Assembly (NCBI GenBank): GCA_029931905.1
Contig: JAOZRH010000053.1
Span: 1 to 11,833, forward strand
Length of the DNA stretch: 11,833 nt
Origin: Fidelibacterota bacterium
GTDB taxonomy: Bacteria > Fidelibacterota > Fidelibacteria > Fidelibacterales > Fidelibacteraceae
Reading direction: 5' to 3'
The notes under the pieces are model-generated. The model did not search any database. It was not told the DNA's origin and saw nothing but the letters and a program-made list of their open reading frames with translations. The translations under genes were made by a program, and so were the position numbers. Positions 4,920 through 11,833 of this stretch are shown in pieces. Each line of letters begins with the position of its first letter. Within the stretch, counting starts at the first letter, position 1.

Positions 4920-5676
4920 TCAAATCAAAAAACTTTATGAAGTAGATTGGGAAAATGAAAAAAATAGTACCAGTAACCCACACTCTGTTGCTGGTACTAT
5001 TAATGATACAATTTTACACACCCAAGAAATATTTGATCAGATTTGTGACAAAGGATCTACTGTCTTAGACCTTGGATGTGGTGATGGAAAATATCATGAG
5101 CAATTTTTTCCAAATTATAATTTTGTTGGTATAGATTATGTAAATAAAAAATTTAATGAATATAAAAATAATAAATATTTTATACATGATTTAAATGAAA
5201 TTCCCTACAGGTGTTTACAGAAAAAGAATTTCAAATATGTAATGTGTATTGAAGTTATTGAACACTTAATACGACCAGATCTATTTTTAGAATATATACA
5301 CGATAAAATTTTAACCAAATTAGGTTATTTGTTTTTAGCTACTGATAATAAAGATAATTTAGATGATAAAATAAACAATATTGATATCAGTATTTATGAT
5401 CCACGATTAAAACAATTTACCAAAAATAGATGGACACACGGACATATAAGATATTTTAATGTAAAATCAATGTACCAATTACTAGATGATGTTGGATTTA
5501 AAATTCTTGCTATTGGTGGTTGTGGATTAAGTAACTCACCAATAGCAGATAAAATTGCAGAAATGAATCAAAAATTTTTTAATATCGATAGAACTAGAAC
5601 TTTAAAAGCTTTAGGACATGCTATTCCACAATATAGTCCGAGCATGTATGTTCTAGCCCAAAAAATTATTAATTGA
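4909..5676 (+). CDS. Class I SAM-dependent methyltransferase
   Basis: This 255-residue protein shows the standard Rossmann methyltransferase signature. Motif I is VLDLGCGDG (52-60), binding SAM. The acidic strand VGID (73-76) ends in the ribose-binding Asp. DLNEIP (94-99) follows, then CIEVIEHL (113-120), the strand GYLFLAT (139-145) and HGHIRYFN (177-184). The order and the VIEHL and HIRYFN elements are those of the UbiG/Methyltransf_23-like group, which methylates small molecules, lipids or sugars. DNA-methyltransferase motifs (DPPY, NPPF) are absent. The substrate cannot be told. It could modify a surface glycan or nucleotide precursor, given its neighbours, but that is a guess. No SD is seen; translation is probably coupled through the 11-base overlap upstream. 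A 15-bp hairpin covers codons 19-31. Confidence 0.88.
   Translation: MRNNQIKKLYEVDWENEKNSTSNPHSVAGTINDTILHTQEIFDQICDKGSTVLDLGCGDGKYHEQFFPNYNFVGIDYVNKKFNEYKNNKYFIHDLNEIPYRCLQKKNFKYVMCIEVIEHLIRPDLFLEYIHDKILTKLGYLFLATDNKDNLDDKINNIDISIYDPRLKQFTKNRWTHGHIRYFNVKSMYQLLDDVGFKILAIGGCGLSNSPIADKIAEMNQKFFNIDRTRTLKALGHAIPQYSPSMYVLAQKIIN
4963..5001 (+). repeat. 15-bp hairpin in the 5' part of the methyltransferase gene
   Basis: AATAGTACCAG (4963-4973) pairs perfectly with CTGGTACTATT (4991-5001). The stem continues inward with TAAC/GTTG (one G-U pair) to leave a 9-base loop at 4978-4986. It starts 54 bases after the start codon and lacks a T run, so it is more likely an mRNA structure than a terminator. 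Confidence 0.5.
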
Positions 5677-5687
5677 GAGAAATAATC

Positions 5688-6995
5688 ATGAAACTCAAAC
5701 TCTTAGATATAAATGAATATATTGAAAAAAATAATTTAAAAGAAGTAACGTCTACTAATATTTATGCTAGTGGTGGTAAATTAGATCCAAAAGGATTATT
5801 TTCTGAAGAAATATTTGGTAGATTAGGTTCAAAAGAAAGAAGAGATACATTTGGATATATACAATTAAAACACAAATTTATTCATCCAGAATGTTATACA
5901 ATAATTACATCATTAGATACAAATTTATCAGCATTAATTAATGATAAACGAAAATATAAAATCAATAACGGCGAGATTATTGAAGATGAAAAGGGTGAAT
6001 CTGGAGTTGCATTTTTTGTTTCCATTTTTGATAAAATAAATTGGGAAAAATTAGATAAAAAACATCCAGATCATTTAAAATTTGTTATAGATAACAAAGA
6101 TAAAATATTGATTGATAAATTTCTTGTTTTACCTGCAGGAATACGTGACATACAAACATCAACTAAAACAGGTAAAACAATGATACAATATTCAGAGATT
6201 ACTGATTTATATAAAACATTAATTCAACAAAATAACACTTTATTAATTCAACCAGGTTCAGAAATTGGTACTGAAATTATTGGACCAATGGTTCAAAGAA
6301 TACAAAGAACTTTAATAGAAATAGATACATGGTTTAAAGATCGAATGAAAGGTAAACAAGGATTCATTCGAAAAAATCTTTCAAAAAAAGTTATTGATTA
6401 TTCAGGTCGTTTTGTCATAACTACTGACAATACTCTTGAACTTGGATATGTTGGTTTACCTTTTAATTATATTTTAAAATTATATGAACCATTTGCTCTT
6501 CATTATATTTTTGAAAAAGATAAAACATGTTTAGGATTAATTCAAAATTTCTTAAAATCTGACTTACCACCAGAAATTTCAGATTTAAAAAGATTTTTTA
6601 CAAAATTAACAGAAGATTCAACAATAATAGATGAGCAATTAAAACAAACACTAATTGAAGTTGCAAAAGAAATCACTAAAGATAAAGTAGTGTTATACAA
6701 AAGAGATCCTGTTGAAAATCGTGATTCATATCTTGCTGCAAGTGTGAGAGTTGATTCTGAAGGATATACTCTTGCTATCAATCCTTTAGATTTACCACGT
6801 GTTGGTGGTGACCATGATGGAGACGCGATGGCTGTAATAGCTCTTTTTACAGATGAAGCTATTAAAGAAGCAAAAGAAAAAATGCATCCAAAGTATGCAA
6901 AATCAATGTGGGTTTCTGTTGCTAACATTACAGATTGTCCTTACAAAATTGATCTTGATGCTGCAGCAGCAATTTACTCTGCAACACGAAGGTGA
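5688..6995 (+). CDS. Phage multisubunit RNA polymerase beta-prime subunit, N-terminal part with catalytic DxDGD
   Basis: This 435-residue protein starts at the ATG at 5688, with SD-like GAGAGA 5675-5680 about 7 bases upstream. An in-frame TTG at 5673 overlaps the previous stop and that SD, and is less likely. Landmarks of beta-prime appear in order: GLFSEEIFG (36-44), GYIQLKHKFIHPE (56-68), KFLVLPAGIR (144-153), LYKTLIQQNN (174-183), MKGKQGFIRKNLSKK plus IDYSGRFVI (220-244), GLPFNYILKLYEPFA (256-270) and GGDHDGDAMAV (373-383). The last corresponds to NADFDGD of cellular enzymes, with all three magnesium-binding aspartates kept (375, 377, 379). Only about 11 residues separate GLFSEEIFG from GYIQL, so the cysteine zinc ribbon usually there is missing. 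The chain ends about 55 residues after the triad; bridge helix and trigger loop must be on another gene. This is the split arrangement known from phiKZ/AR9-type jumbo phages. Confidence 0.9.
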   Translation: MKLKLLDINEYIEKNNLKEVTSTNIYASGGKLDPKGLFSEEIFGRLGSKERRDTFGYIQLKHKFIHPECYTIITSLDTNLSALINDKRKYKINNGEIIEDEKGESGVAFFVSIFDKINWEKLDKKHPDHLKFVIDNKDKILIDKFLVLPAGIRDIQTSTKTGKTMIQYSEITDLYKTLIQQNNTLLIQPGSEIGTEIIGPMVQRIQRTLIEIDTWFKDRMKGKQGFIRKNLSKKVIDYSGRFVITTDNTLELGYVGLPFNYILKLYEPFALHYIFEKDKTCLGLIQNFLKSDLPPEISDLKRFFTKLTEDSTIIDEQLKQTLIEVAKEITKDKVVLYKRDPVENRDSYLAASVRVDSEGYTLAINPLDLPRVGGDHDGDAMAVIALFTDEAIKEAKEKMHPKYAKSMWVSVANITDCPYKIDLDAAAAIYSATRR

Positions 6996-7000
6996 TTTAA

Positions 7001-8899
7001 ATGAAATCAATATACGAAGTAATGTCTGGGATGACCCATTCTGGTCTTGATTTTGGTAGTTCTAGAGGAATAGATCCTAATCGTGAAATAAAAAATATTT
7101 ATCAATTAGGTAGTTCAACAAGTTCAACAGATCCAGATGGGTATATTTATAAATTTTGTCATAAACTAAGAGCTGATCAGCAAGAAATTATTAAAGCACT
7201 ACAATCAGGAAAAGATGTATTTGTAAATATGGGAGCAGGGGGAGGTAAAACAATGCCTATTCTCTGCTACTGGTTAAACAATATTTTAAAATTAAATACT
7301 TTTCTAAAAAGAGATTTAAATATCCATGAACGTTTTGAAATGTCACATATTATGGGGAAGATCTTTTATAACTCTAAAGATCTTCCCAAAGTATTATTTT
7401 TAGTACCGACAAAAACTTTAGCAATACAAACAGAACAAGAATTTCAACAAGTTTTCAATATTTTATTGTTACAGTATTTTATTAAATCAACAAATGTTGA
7501 TCAACTACACCAAATTAATGATGTTAATGAAATTAATAATATTTTAGAAAATTTAAATATTGTGGGTGACGGCGCAATAAGATCTGCCGTTAACCAATAT
7601 AAAAATATTTTAAATACTTATGTTAGACAAAATAATACAAATATAATACCATTACAAAACGAAACACCTTTACGACATTCAAACCCGTCTCAATTTGATC
7701 TTGAATTTATTGATCACACAAATATGTTTCATAAAAAATTAAGTCATTTAATAGAACAAAATATTCAACGTGTTTCACAACGTTTATGTGTGAAAAAGAC
7801 TGGTGAAGATTCTGGTGCAGGAATCGAAGATAGTATTGTTGCTGTTGCAATTTATCAATCAGCACCATCTGTTTTAAAAAGAATCAAAGATGTAAAATTA
7901 ATTATCTGTGATGAAGCACACAAAATTCAATCTTCTTCAGAACAAATTACAGATTCAGAATCAAAAAGTATTGCTAATTCTTTTTATGTTTTAATGAATT
8001 CTGTTAAAAACATGAAAACTCAAATTATTATGTTGACTGGAACTATTCATCCGGAATCAGCAGAAAATTTAACAGTATATCTAAAGAAATGTTTTGGTAG
8101 AAATTTTATAATTAAAACGTTACCAAGTAAAAACCCATCAATTATAAATATTATAACAAGTGATGAATTGTTATTTAAAGATAAACAAGCAAAAATAATT
8201 TTAAATTTAATCAGCAAGAGAGATTATGGTAATTTATTTATTTTGTATAGTGGAAAAGGTATTGAAAACTTATCTGAAAGTGTCTTAAAATTAACAGGTA
8301 AATATTCACCACCTTCTGATGAATCTTTAGTTTATCGTGGACCTAGAAGAAGTTTAAGAAAACCAATTGTTGATAAAAATATGTTTAACAAACCTGTTAC
8401 ATCTAGAGATGCTGCTAAAATCCAACATCCATTATTAAGACAATGTGTTGAGCATGGATTTGGGTTTGTTCATAGTAGTAGAAACACCACATTTGGTCCA
8501 GTAACCAATGAAGATAAAAATTTAATTCAACACTTATTTATGCAAAAGAAAATTGCCGTTATCATAGCAACTGATGCTATTGGTGTTGGTTTAAATATTT
8601 CAGCAAAATCTATGTATATACCAATTAACGAAAAATTCTCTAGCCATACTATGCAAAATGAAGAAGTTGCAATACGTGATGTAACACAAATTATTAATCG
8701 TGTTGGTCGAGGTGTATTTTCATTAGGTTATATTTTTACTCCTAAAAAATATGCATCTCAAATAATTAACGCAGTTAATTCAACAGAAAATTCTTTTGTT
8801 AAAGTTGAAGCCATTAAAAAATGGTCCCTTTGTAACGCACCAACTTTTGCAAAAATATATTATCGTATTTCTCAATTAACACAAAAACCAGATCAATAA
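7001..8899 (+). CDS. Superfamily 2 DEAH-box helicase
   Basis: This 632-residue protein starts 5 bases after the RNA polymerase stop, with SD AAGG about 8 bases upstream. Helicase motifs in order are a Q-like LRADQQEII (56-64), Walker A NMGAGGGKT (76-84), Ia FLVPTKTLA (133-141), Walker B ICDEAHK (302-308), III LTGT (345-348, in place of SAT), V IATDAIGVGLN (522-532) and VI QIINRVGRG (563-571). Motif VI has Asn where the usual QxxGRxGR has Gly. The ATDAIGxGLN motif recalls Suv3-type RNA helicases, a tentative resemblance. About 150 residues between Ia and II exceed the usual spacing and form an insert domain of unknown role. Position behind the polymerase suggests a transcription or RNA-handling function; a DNA-replication role is equally allowed. 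A perfect 12-bp inverted repeat lies at 7355-7387 in the gene. Confidence 0.88.
   Translation: MKSIYEVMSGMTHSGLDFGSSRGIDPNREIKNIYQLGSSTSSTDPDGYIYKFCHKLRADQQEIIKALQSGKDVFVNMGAGGGKTMPILCYWLNNILKLNTFLKRDLNIHERFEMSHIMGKIFYNSKDLPKVLFLVPTKTLAIQTEQEFQQVFNILLLQYFIKSTNVDQLHQINDVNEINNILENLNIVGDGAIRSAVNQYKNILNTYVRQNNTNIIPLQNETPLRHSNPSQFDLEFIDHTNMFHKKLSHLIEQNIQRVSQRLCVKKTGEDSGAGIEDSIVAVAIYQSAPSVLKRIKDVKLIICDEAHKIQSSSEQITDSESKSIANSFYVLMNSVKNMKTQIIMLTGTIHPESAENLTVYLKKCFGRNFIIKTLPSKNPSIINIITSDELLFKDKQAKIILNLISKRDYGNLFILYSGKGIENLSESVLKLTGKYSPPSDESLVYRGPRRSLRKPIVDKNMFNKPVTSRDAAKIQHPLLRQCVEHGFGFVHSSRNTTFGPVTNEDKNLIQHLFMQKKIAVIIATDAIGVGLNISAKSMYIPINEKFSSHTMQNEEVAIRDVTQIINRVGRGVFSLGYIFTPKKYASQIINAVNSTENSFVKVEAIKKWSLCNAPTFAKIYYRISQLTQKPDQ
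7355..7387 (+). repeat. Perfect 12-bp inverted repeat inside the helicase gene
   Basis: GGGAAGATCTTT (7355-7366) pairs perfectly with AAAGATCTTCCC (7376-7387) across a 9-base loop. It codes ordinary helicase residues between motif I and Ia. A T run appears only about 9 bases later (7397-7401), so termination is doubtful. Each arm contains AGATCT, itself palindromic. Confidence 0.55.
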
Positions 8900-8916
8900 G
8901 TTTTATAGGAGGCGAA

Positions 8917-9246
8917 ATGTCTATTTTAAATCGTATAATTAAATGGAATAAAGAAAGAAAAATTCCTCATGTATACAATAAAGAAAAAGAGGCAGCACAT
9001 ATAGCTGAAGAAATGAGTGAATTATTAAGAGCTAATACTTATGAAGATGAAATTGATGCTTTTGCAGATATAATTGTATATGCAACTGGTGCAATTTGGA
9101 AAGCAGGTTATGATCCTGAAAAAATAATGGAGGAAGTTCTTAAACATATAGAAAGCCGAAAAGGTTGTTGGGATGAAAAAATCGGAAAATGGGTTAAAGA
9201 ACCAAGTGAAGTCTATGAACCAAGCTTTCAAAAATGCAAATTATAA
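8917..9246 (+). CDS. MazG-like nucleotide pyrophosphohydrolase
   Basis: This 109-residue protein has SD AGGAGG (8907-8912) 4 bases before the ATG. It is an all-helical single MazG/PRA-PH-like domain. Helix AAHIAEEMSELLRA (26-39) carries the E-x-x-E magnesium ligands (32, 35), and DEIDAFADIIVYATGAI (44-60) carries the second acidic set (D47, D51). The C-terminal segment ESRKGCWDEKIGKWVKEP (79-96) resembles the SKxG...GKW tail of phage phosphoribosyl-ATP pyrophosphohydrolase-like proteins. Enzymes of this class hydrolyse nucleoside or related triphosphates to monophosphate and pyrophosphate. In phages they are linked to clearing unwanted nucleotides or lowering alarmones; the substrate here is unknown. 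It lies two genes before ribonucleotide reductase, which fits control of the dNTP pool. Confidence 0.85.
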   Translation: MSILNRIIKWNKERKIPHVYNKEKEAAHIAEEMSELLRANTYEDEIDAFADIIVYATGAIWKAGYDPEKIMEEVLKHIESRKGCWDEKIGKWVKEPSEVYEPSFQKCKL

Positions 9247-9448
9247 TCTTATCAAACAAGATTATTTTGAAAAAAATCTTGATATTGTTCGTATGAAAAT
9301 TCAGGTTAATGAGTTATTTAATTCTCAAAATCAAATTGATCAACATGACAAAGAAGATTTTCTTAAACTTTTTAGTGATCTTAATGATAGGAAAATAACG
9401 GCAAAAACTAAAAGAACTTTAAAGAAACTACAAATTAATTATGTTTAG
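9215..9448 (+). CDS. Small unknown charged protein between MazG-like gene and RNR
   Basis: This 77-residue protein begins MNQAFKNANYN. I chose the ATG at 9215 because the earlier in-frame ATG at 9173 would overlap the conserved C-terminal coding region of the MazG-like gene by 74 bases, against 32 here. The 9173 start does have AAGG 8 bases upstream and stays possible (91 residues). The protein is helical, rich in Lys, Asp, Asn and Gln, with no cysteines and a basic C-terminus (TAKTKRTLKKLQINYV). Its TAG stop lies inside the SD of the ribonucleotide reductase gene, so the three genes are translationally linked. Function unknown. Confidence 0.65.
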   Translation: MNQAFKNANYNLIKQDYFEKNLDIVRMKIQVNELFNSQNQIDQHDKEDFLKLFSDLNDRKITAKTKRTLKKLQINYV

Positions 9449-9453
9449 GGAGG
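9447..9453 (+). promoter_or_regulatory. Ribosome binding site of the RNR gene
   Basis: AGGGAGG lies 9 bases before the ATG at 9463 and overlaps the TAG stop of the preceding small gene. The extended sequence GGAGGCGAAA also precedes the MazG-like gene. Confidence 0.8.
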
Positions 9454-9462
9454 CGAAAATTA

Positions 9463-11833
9463 ATGTCCAAACTTGATCCATATGAAGGAATCAATTTTAT
9501 TGAGAGACATGCAGAAATAGTAAATTCTGAAGGTGAAATAATTTTTTCTGAAAAAGTAACATTTCCAGATTACTTTTCAGATAATGATGTTAATATTGTT
9601 GCTTCAAAATATCTTTGTAATGAAGGTAAAAAGAAAGAAACTCATTTAAAAGAAATGATTGATCGAGTTTCTGATACAATTTCTAATTGGGGTTTTGAAG
9701 ATGGATATTTCAAAACCGAAGAAGAACGAGATATTTTTAATTATAAATTAAAATATTATCAAGTTCATCAATACTGTGCATTCAATTCACCTGTATATTT
9801 TAATATTGGACTCAGAGATCATCCACAACTTTCAGCATGTTTTATATTATCAATTGAAGATAATATGTCATCGATAACTGAAGTTGGTGCTCTTGAAGCT
9901 AGAATATTTAAACAAGGTTCAGGTTCAGGAATCAATTACAGTCCATTAAGATCGACATTTGAAACCGTTTCTGGAGGCGGTTTCGCAAGTGGCCCTGTGA
10001 GCTTCTTACAATCACATGATCTTAGTGCTGGTGTAATTAAATCTGGTGGAACTCTTCGTCGTTCGGCAAAACTTGCATGTTTGGATGATACACATCCAAA
10101 TATAGAAGAATTTATATGTTGTAAAGAAAGAGAAGAAGAAAAATTAAGAATACTTCAAGAAGCTGGATTTAAACCAAAAAAAGGTTATGATTTATCTGAT
10201 GAAGTATTTTTTCAAAATACAAATATTAGTGTAAGATTATCTGATAAATTTATGGAAGCTGTTGAGAACGATGATGATTGGTGGACATATTATGTTTCAA
10301 GTGGACAAAAACACAAAAAATATAAAGCTAGAGATTTATTAAAATTAATCTCTAAACAAGCTTGGAAAATTGCAGATCCTGGCGTTCAATTTCATGATAA
10401 TATTAATAAAATGCATACTTGTCCAGAAGATGGTGATATTGTATCTTCAAATCCGTGTTTACCAGACTGGGCACCAGTTTTAACACCTAATGGATATAAA
10501 CGATTCTCAGATATTGAGAATAAAATTAATATAGGTGGAGAAGACAAAGAATGTTCTGATGTTTTTGAAACTGGTTGGAAAAGGGTTTACAAAGTTGAAC
10601 TTGAATCAGGTCTTGATATTTATGCAACAGCAAATCACAAAATATTAACCAAACGTGGTGATGTCGAATTAGAAAAATTAAATACAGAAATTGATGAAAT
10701 TAAAGTAAATTTTATTCCAATTAAACTTGAAATAAATAAAAATTCTAACGAATATAGATTAGGAAAATCTGACGCTTATAATTTATACAATAAAGAATTA
10801 AATGAAGAAATAGATTTGTTATCTAAAACTTTAGATTATCAATTTGGATTTATTGATTTTTTCAGATCTGTTAATAATAGATATATTTTTATTCCAGAAT
10901 CCCATCATTTAAAACAAATTCAATTAATTCTTGCAAGTAAAGGAATATATAGTGAAGTAATTAAAAATAGATATTTAAAAATTTATTTCGAAGATGAAAA
11001 ATTAGATAAAAGAGAATATCAAAAAATTAAATCAATTAAAAGTATATCAGCTGTTAAGGTATATGATATCACAGTTCCTGATGGTAACCATTTTGTAACA
11101 TCAGGAGTCGTTGTTCATAATTGTTCAGAATATATGTTTATAAATAATTCATCATGTAATTTATCTGCTATTAATTATATGAAATTCATAAGTAAAGATT
11201 TTGATGATGAATTTCATTTAGATATAAAAATGTTGCAAGATGTAGTGGAGACATTATTTACAGCACAAGATATTTTTATTGATAGAGCAAAATATCCAAA
11301 TGAAGAAATAACTAAAAATAGTCACGAATTTAGACCAATTGGATTAGGACATTCTAATTTAGGTGCAGTTTTAATGTATCTTGGTTATCCATACGATAGT
11401 AAAAAAGGTAGAAGAACTGCAAGTTATTTAACAGCTTTAATAACGGCAATAGCTTATAAAACCAGTAGTAAATTAGCTGAAATTAAAGGACCATTTAAAC
11501 ATTTTGATAAAAATCAGGAACATTTTTATAGAGTTTTATTACAACATAAAGCTTCGTTAAATGAAGTTGTAAAGAAAGATGTTGATGAAGATTTATTTTT
11601 AGAAGAAATTAAAGAATTCTCAGTAAATGTATGGGATGATATTTTAGAACTTATTGATGACAAACAGCCTTTTCGAAATGCTCAGGCAACATTACTCGCT
11701 CCAAATGGTACAACATCGTATCTTATGGGATGTGCAACAACTGGCATTGAACCAGAATTTTCGTTAATTCGTTATAAACGATTATCAGGTTCTAATGGTG
11801 CAGTTATTAAACATTTCAATCCAATTTTGAAAT
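9463..11833 (+). CDS. nrdJ: Adenosylcobalamin-dependent (class II) ribonucleotide reductase with intein, 3' truncated
   Basis: The frame is open from ATG 9463 to the right edge (790 residues) with no stop. The protein reduces ribonucleotides to deoxyribonucleotides for phage DNA synthesis. N-extein landmarks are NSPVYFNIGL (108-117), LSACFI (124-129, redox Cys126), GSGSGINYSPLR (152-163), SGGGFASGPVSF (170-181) and SGGTLRRSAKL (194-204). After the intein come CSEYMFINNSSCNLSAIN (from 554) and PNGTTSYLMGCATTGIEPEFSL near the right edge. The spliced junction reads SNP-CSEY, where Cys554 corresponds to the thiyl-radical cysteine, and Cys565 to the second redox cysteine. NPCSEYM and GTTSYLMGCATTGIEPEF are typical of NrdJ rather than NrdA, and no NrdB or NrdG partner is visible; a class II enzyme needs host or environmental B12. 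The C-terminal end lies beyond the window. Confidence 0.92.
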   Translation, partial: MSKLDPYEGINFIERHAEIVNSEGEIIFSEKVTFPDYFSDNDVNIVASKYLCNEGKKKETHLKEMIDRVSDTISNWGFEDGYFKTEEERDIFNYKLKYYQVHQYCAFNSPVYFNIGLRDHPQLSACFILSIEDNMSSITEVGALEARIFKQGSGSGINYSPLRSTFETVSGGGFASGPVSFLQSHDLSAGVIKSGGTLRRSAKLACLDDTHPNIEEFICCKEREEEKLRILQEAGFKPKKGYDLSDEVFFQNTNISVRLSDKFMEAVENDDDWWTYYVSSGQKHKKYKARDLLKLISKQAWKIADPGVQFHDNINKMHTCPEDGDIVSSNPCLPDWAPVLTPNGYKRFSDIENKINIGGEDKECSDVFETGWKRVYKVELESGLDIYATANHKILTKRGDVELEKLNTEIDEIKVNFIPIKLEINKNSNEYRLGKSDAYNLYNKELNEEIDLLSKTLDYQFGFIDFFRSVNNRYIFIPESHHLKQIQLILASKGIYSEVIKNRYLKIYFEDEKLDKREYQKIKSIKSISAVKVYDITVPDGNHFVTSGVVVHNCSEYMFINNSSCNLSAINYMKFISKDFDDEFHLDIKMLQDVVETLFTAQDIFIDRAKYPNEEITKNSHEFRPIGLGHSNLGAVLMYLGYPYDSKKGRRTASYLTALITAIAYKTSSKLAEIKGPFKHFDKNQEHFYRVLLQHKASLNEVVKKDVDEDLFLEEIKEFSVNVWDDILELIDDKQPFRNAQATLLAPNGTTSYLMGCATTGIEPEFSLIRYKRLSGSNGAVIKHFNPILK
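9961..9984 (+). repeat. Inverted repeat in the RNR N-extein
   Basis: GAAACCG (9961-9967) pairs with CGGTTTC (9978-9984). Three further inner pairs (two G-U) leave a 4-base CTGG loop. The bases encode the conserved SGGGFASG motif, so protein conservation may explain the GC-rich arm. Low significance. Confidence 0.3.
10456..11121 (+). mobile_element. Intein in NrdJ with degenerate LAGLIDADG region
   Basis: This 222-residue in-frame insert is bounded by Cys1 and His221-Asn222, followed by extein Cys+1. Block A is CLPDWAPVLTPNGYKRFSDI (1-20). Block B is ATANHK, with the TxxH pair at 58 and 61. Block F is VYDITVPDGNHFVTSG (202-217), and block G is VVVHN (218-222). All residues for standard (class 1) splicing are present, so it should excise and yield SNP-CSEY. 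Intein residues 129-178 look like the remains of the second half of a LAGLIDADG endonuclease: QFGFIDFFRS aligns with the motif but the catalytic Asp and terminal Gly are replaced (by Phe and Arg), followed by the typical SxxLxQIQLILASKGIYSEV and YLKIYF pattern. The first LAGLIDADG copy is not visible. It is probably splicing-competent but no longer able to home. Confidence 0.92.

Noticed and set aside
5673..5687. TTG at 5673 as the start of the RNA polymerase gene
   Set aside because: It overlaps the SD-like GAGAGA that serves the ATG at 5688, and it adds only five residues.
6542..6928. Minus-strand frame opposite the polymerase catalytic region
   Set aside because: The opposite strand codes the highly recognisable DxDGD region. 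The same reasoning removes minus-strand frames at 1156-1422, 2552-2734, 4170-4550, 4568-4864 and 9025-9231.
6853..7050. Frame across the end of the polymerase gene as a separate + strand gene
   Set aside because: It lies in another frame of the conserved polymerase end and the helicase start, has no SD, and looks like a shadow.
1..11833. Window as an ordinary bacterial chromosome segment, suggested by the PEP-CTERM genes
   Set aside because: A 435-residue split beta-prime fragment without zinc ribbon is not a cellular gene. All genes share strand, packing and base composition. A chimeric assembly cannot be fully excluded from sequence alone.
9463..11833. RNR gene broken by an insertion (pseudogene)
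   Set aside because: The frame is open throughout and the insert has all splice-junction residues of a standard intein, so the gene should be functional.

Overview
The window is AT-rich, densely packed and coded entirely on the + strand. It looks like part of a large (probably jumbo) tailed-phage genome. The main evidence is a 435-residue beta-prime-type RNA polymerase fragment that keeps the catalytic DxDGD triad but lacks the zinc ribbon and the C-terminal half. Supporting evidence is an SF2 helicase directly behind it, a MazG-like pyrophosphohydrolase, an intein-interrupted class II ribonucleotide reductase, a stand-alone tRNA-Lys and several tiny unknown genes with 4-bp stop/start overlaps. 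Shine-Dalgarno sites are clear and stops include TAA, TAG and TGA, so the standard bacterial code applies. No integrase, virion structural gene, CRISPR array or insertion sequence is visible.

Layout. (1) 1-675: the 3' end of an unknown gene and two small unknown genes, closed by a hairpin terminator (684-709). (2) 748-4115: a unit running from terminator to terminator. It holds tRNA-Lys(UUU), a small four-cysteine protein, an actin-like ATPase, then three tandem paralogous secreted proteins. Two of these end in textbook PEP-CTERM sorting signals (VPEPAT, hydrophobic segment, basic tail) and the third in a variant (VPVPTS). A perfect 14-bp terminator hairpin closes the unit. (3) 4190-5676: a secreted single fibronectin type III domain protein, an unknown helical protein and a class I SAM methyltransferase, with overlapping ends. 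(4) 5688-8899: the split RNA polymerase beta-prime N-terminal part and an SF2 DEAH-box helicase. (5) 8917-11833: a nucleotide-metabolism block of MazG-like enzyme, small unknown protein and NrdJ-type ribonucleotide reductase, which runs off the window. NrdJ carries a 222-residue intein directly before its thiyl-radical cysteine.

The most unusual part is region 2. PEP-CTERM proteins belong to the exosortase system of Gram-negative, exopolysaccharide-producing bacteria. Finding three in tandem in a phage-like genome, co-directional with a phage cytoskeletal ATPase and with no exosortase in view, suggests that the virus puts proteins through the host's exosortase pathway to alter the infected cell's surface. 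This is inference: the sequence signals are seen directly, the function is not. Perfect inverted repeats at the end of the actin-like gene and inside several genes suggest mRNA-level regulation or processing.
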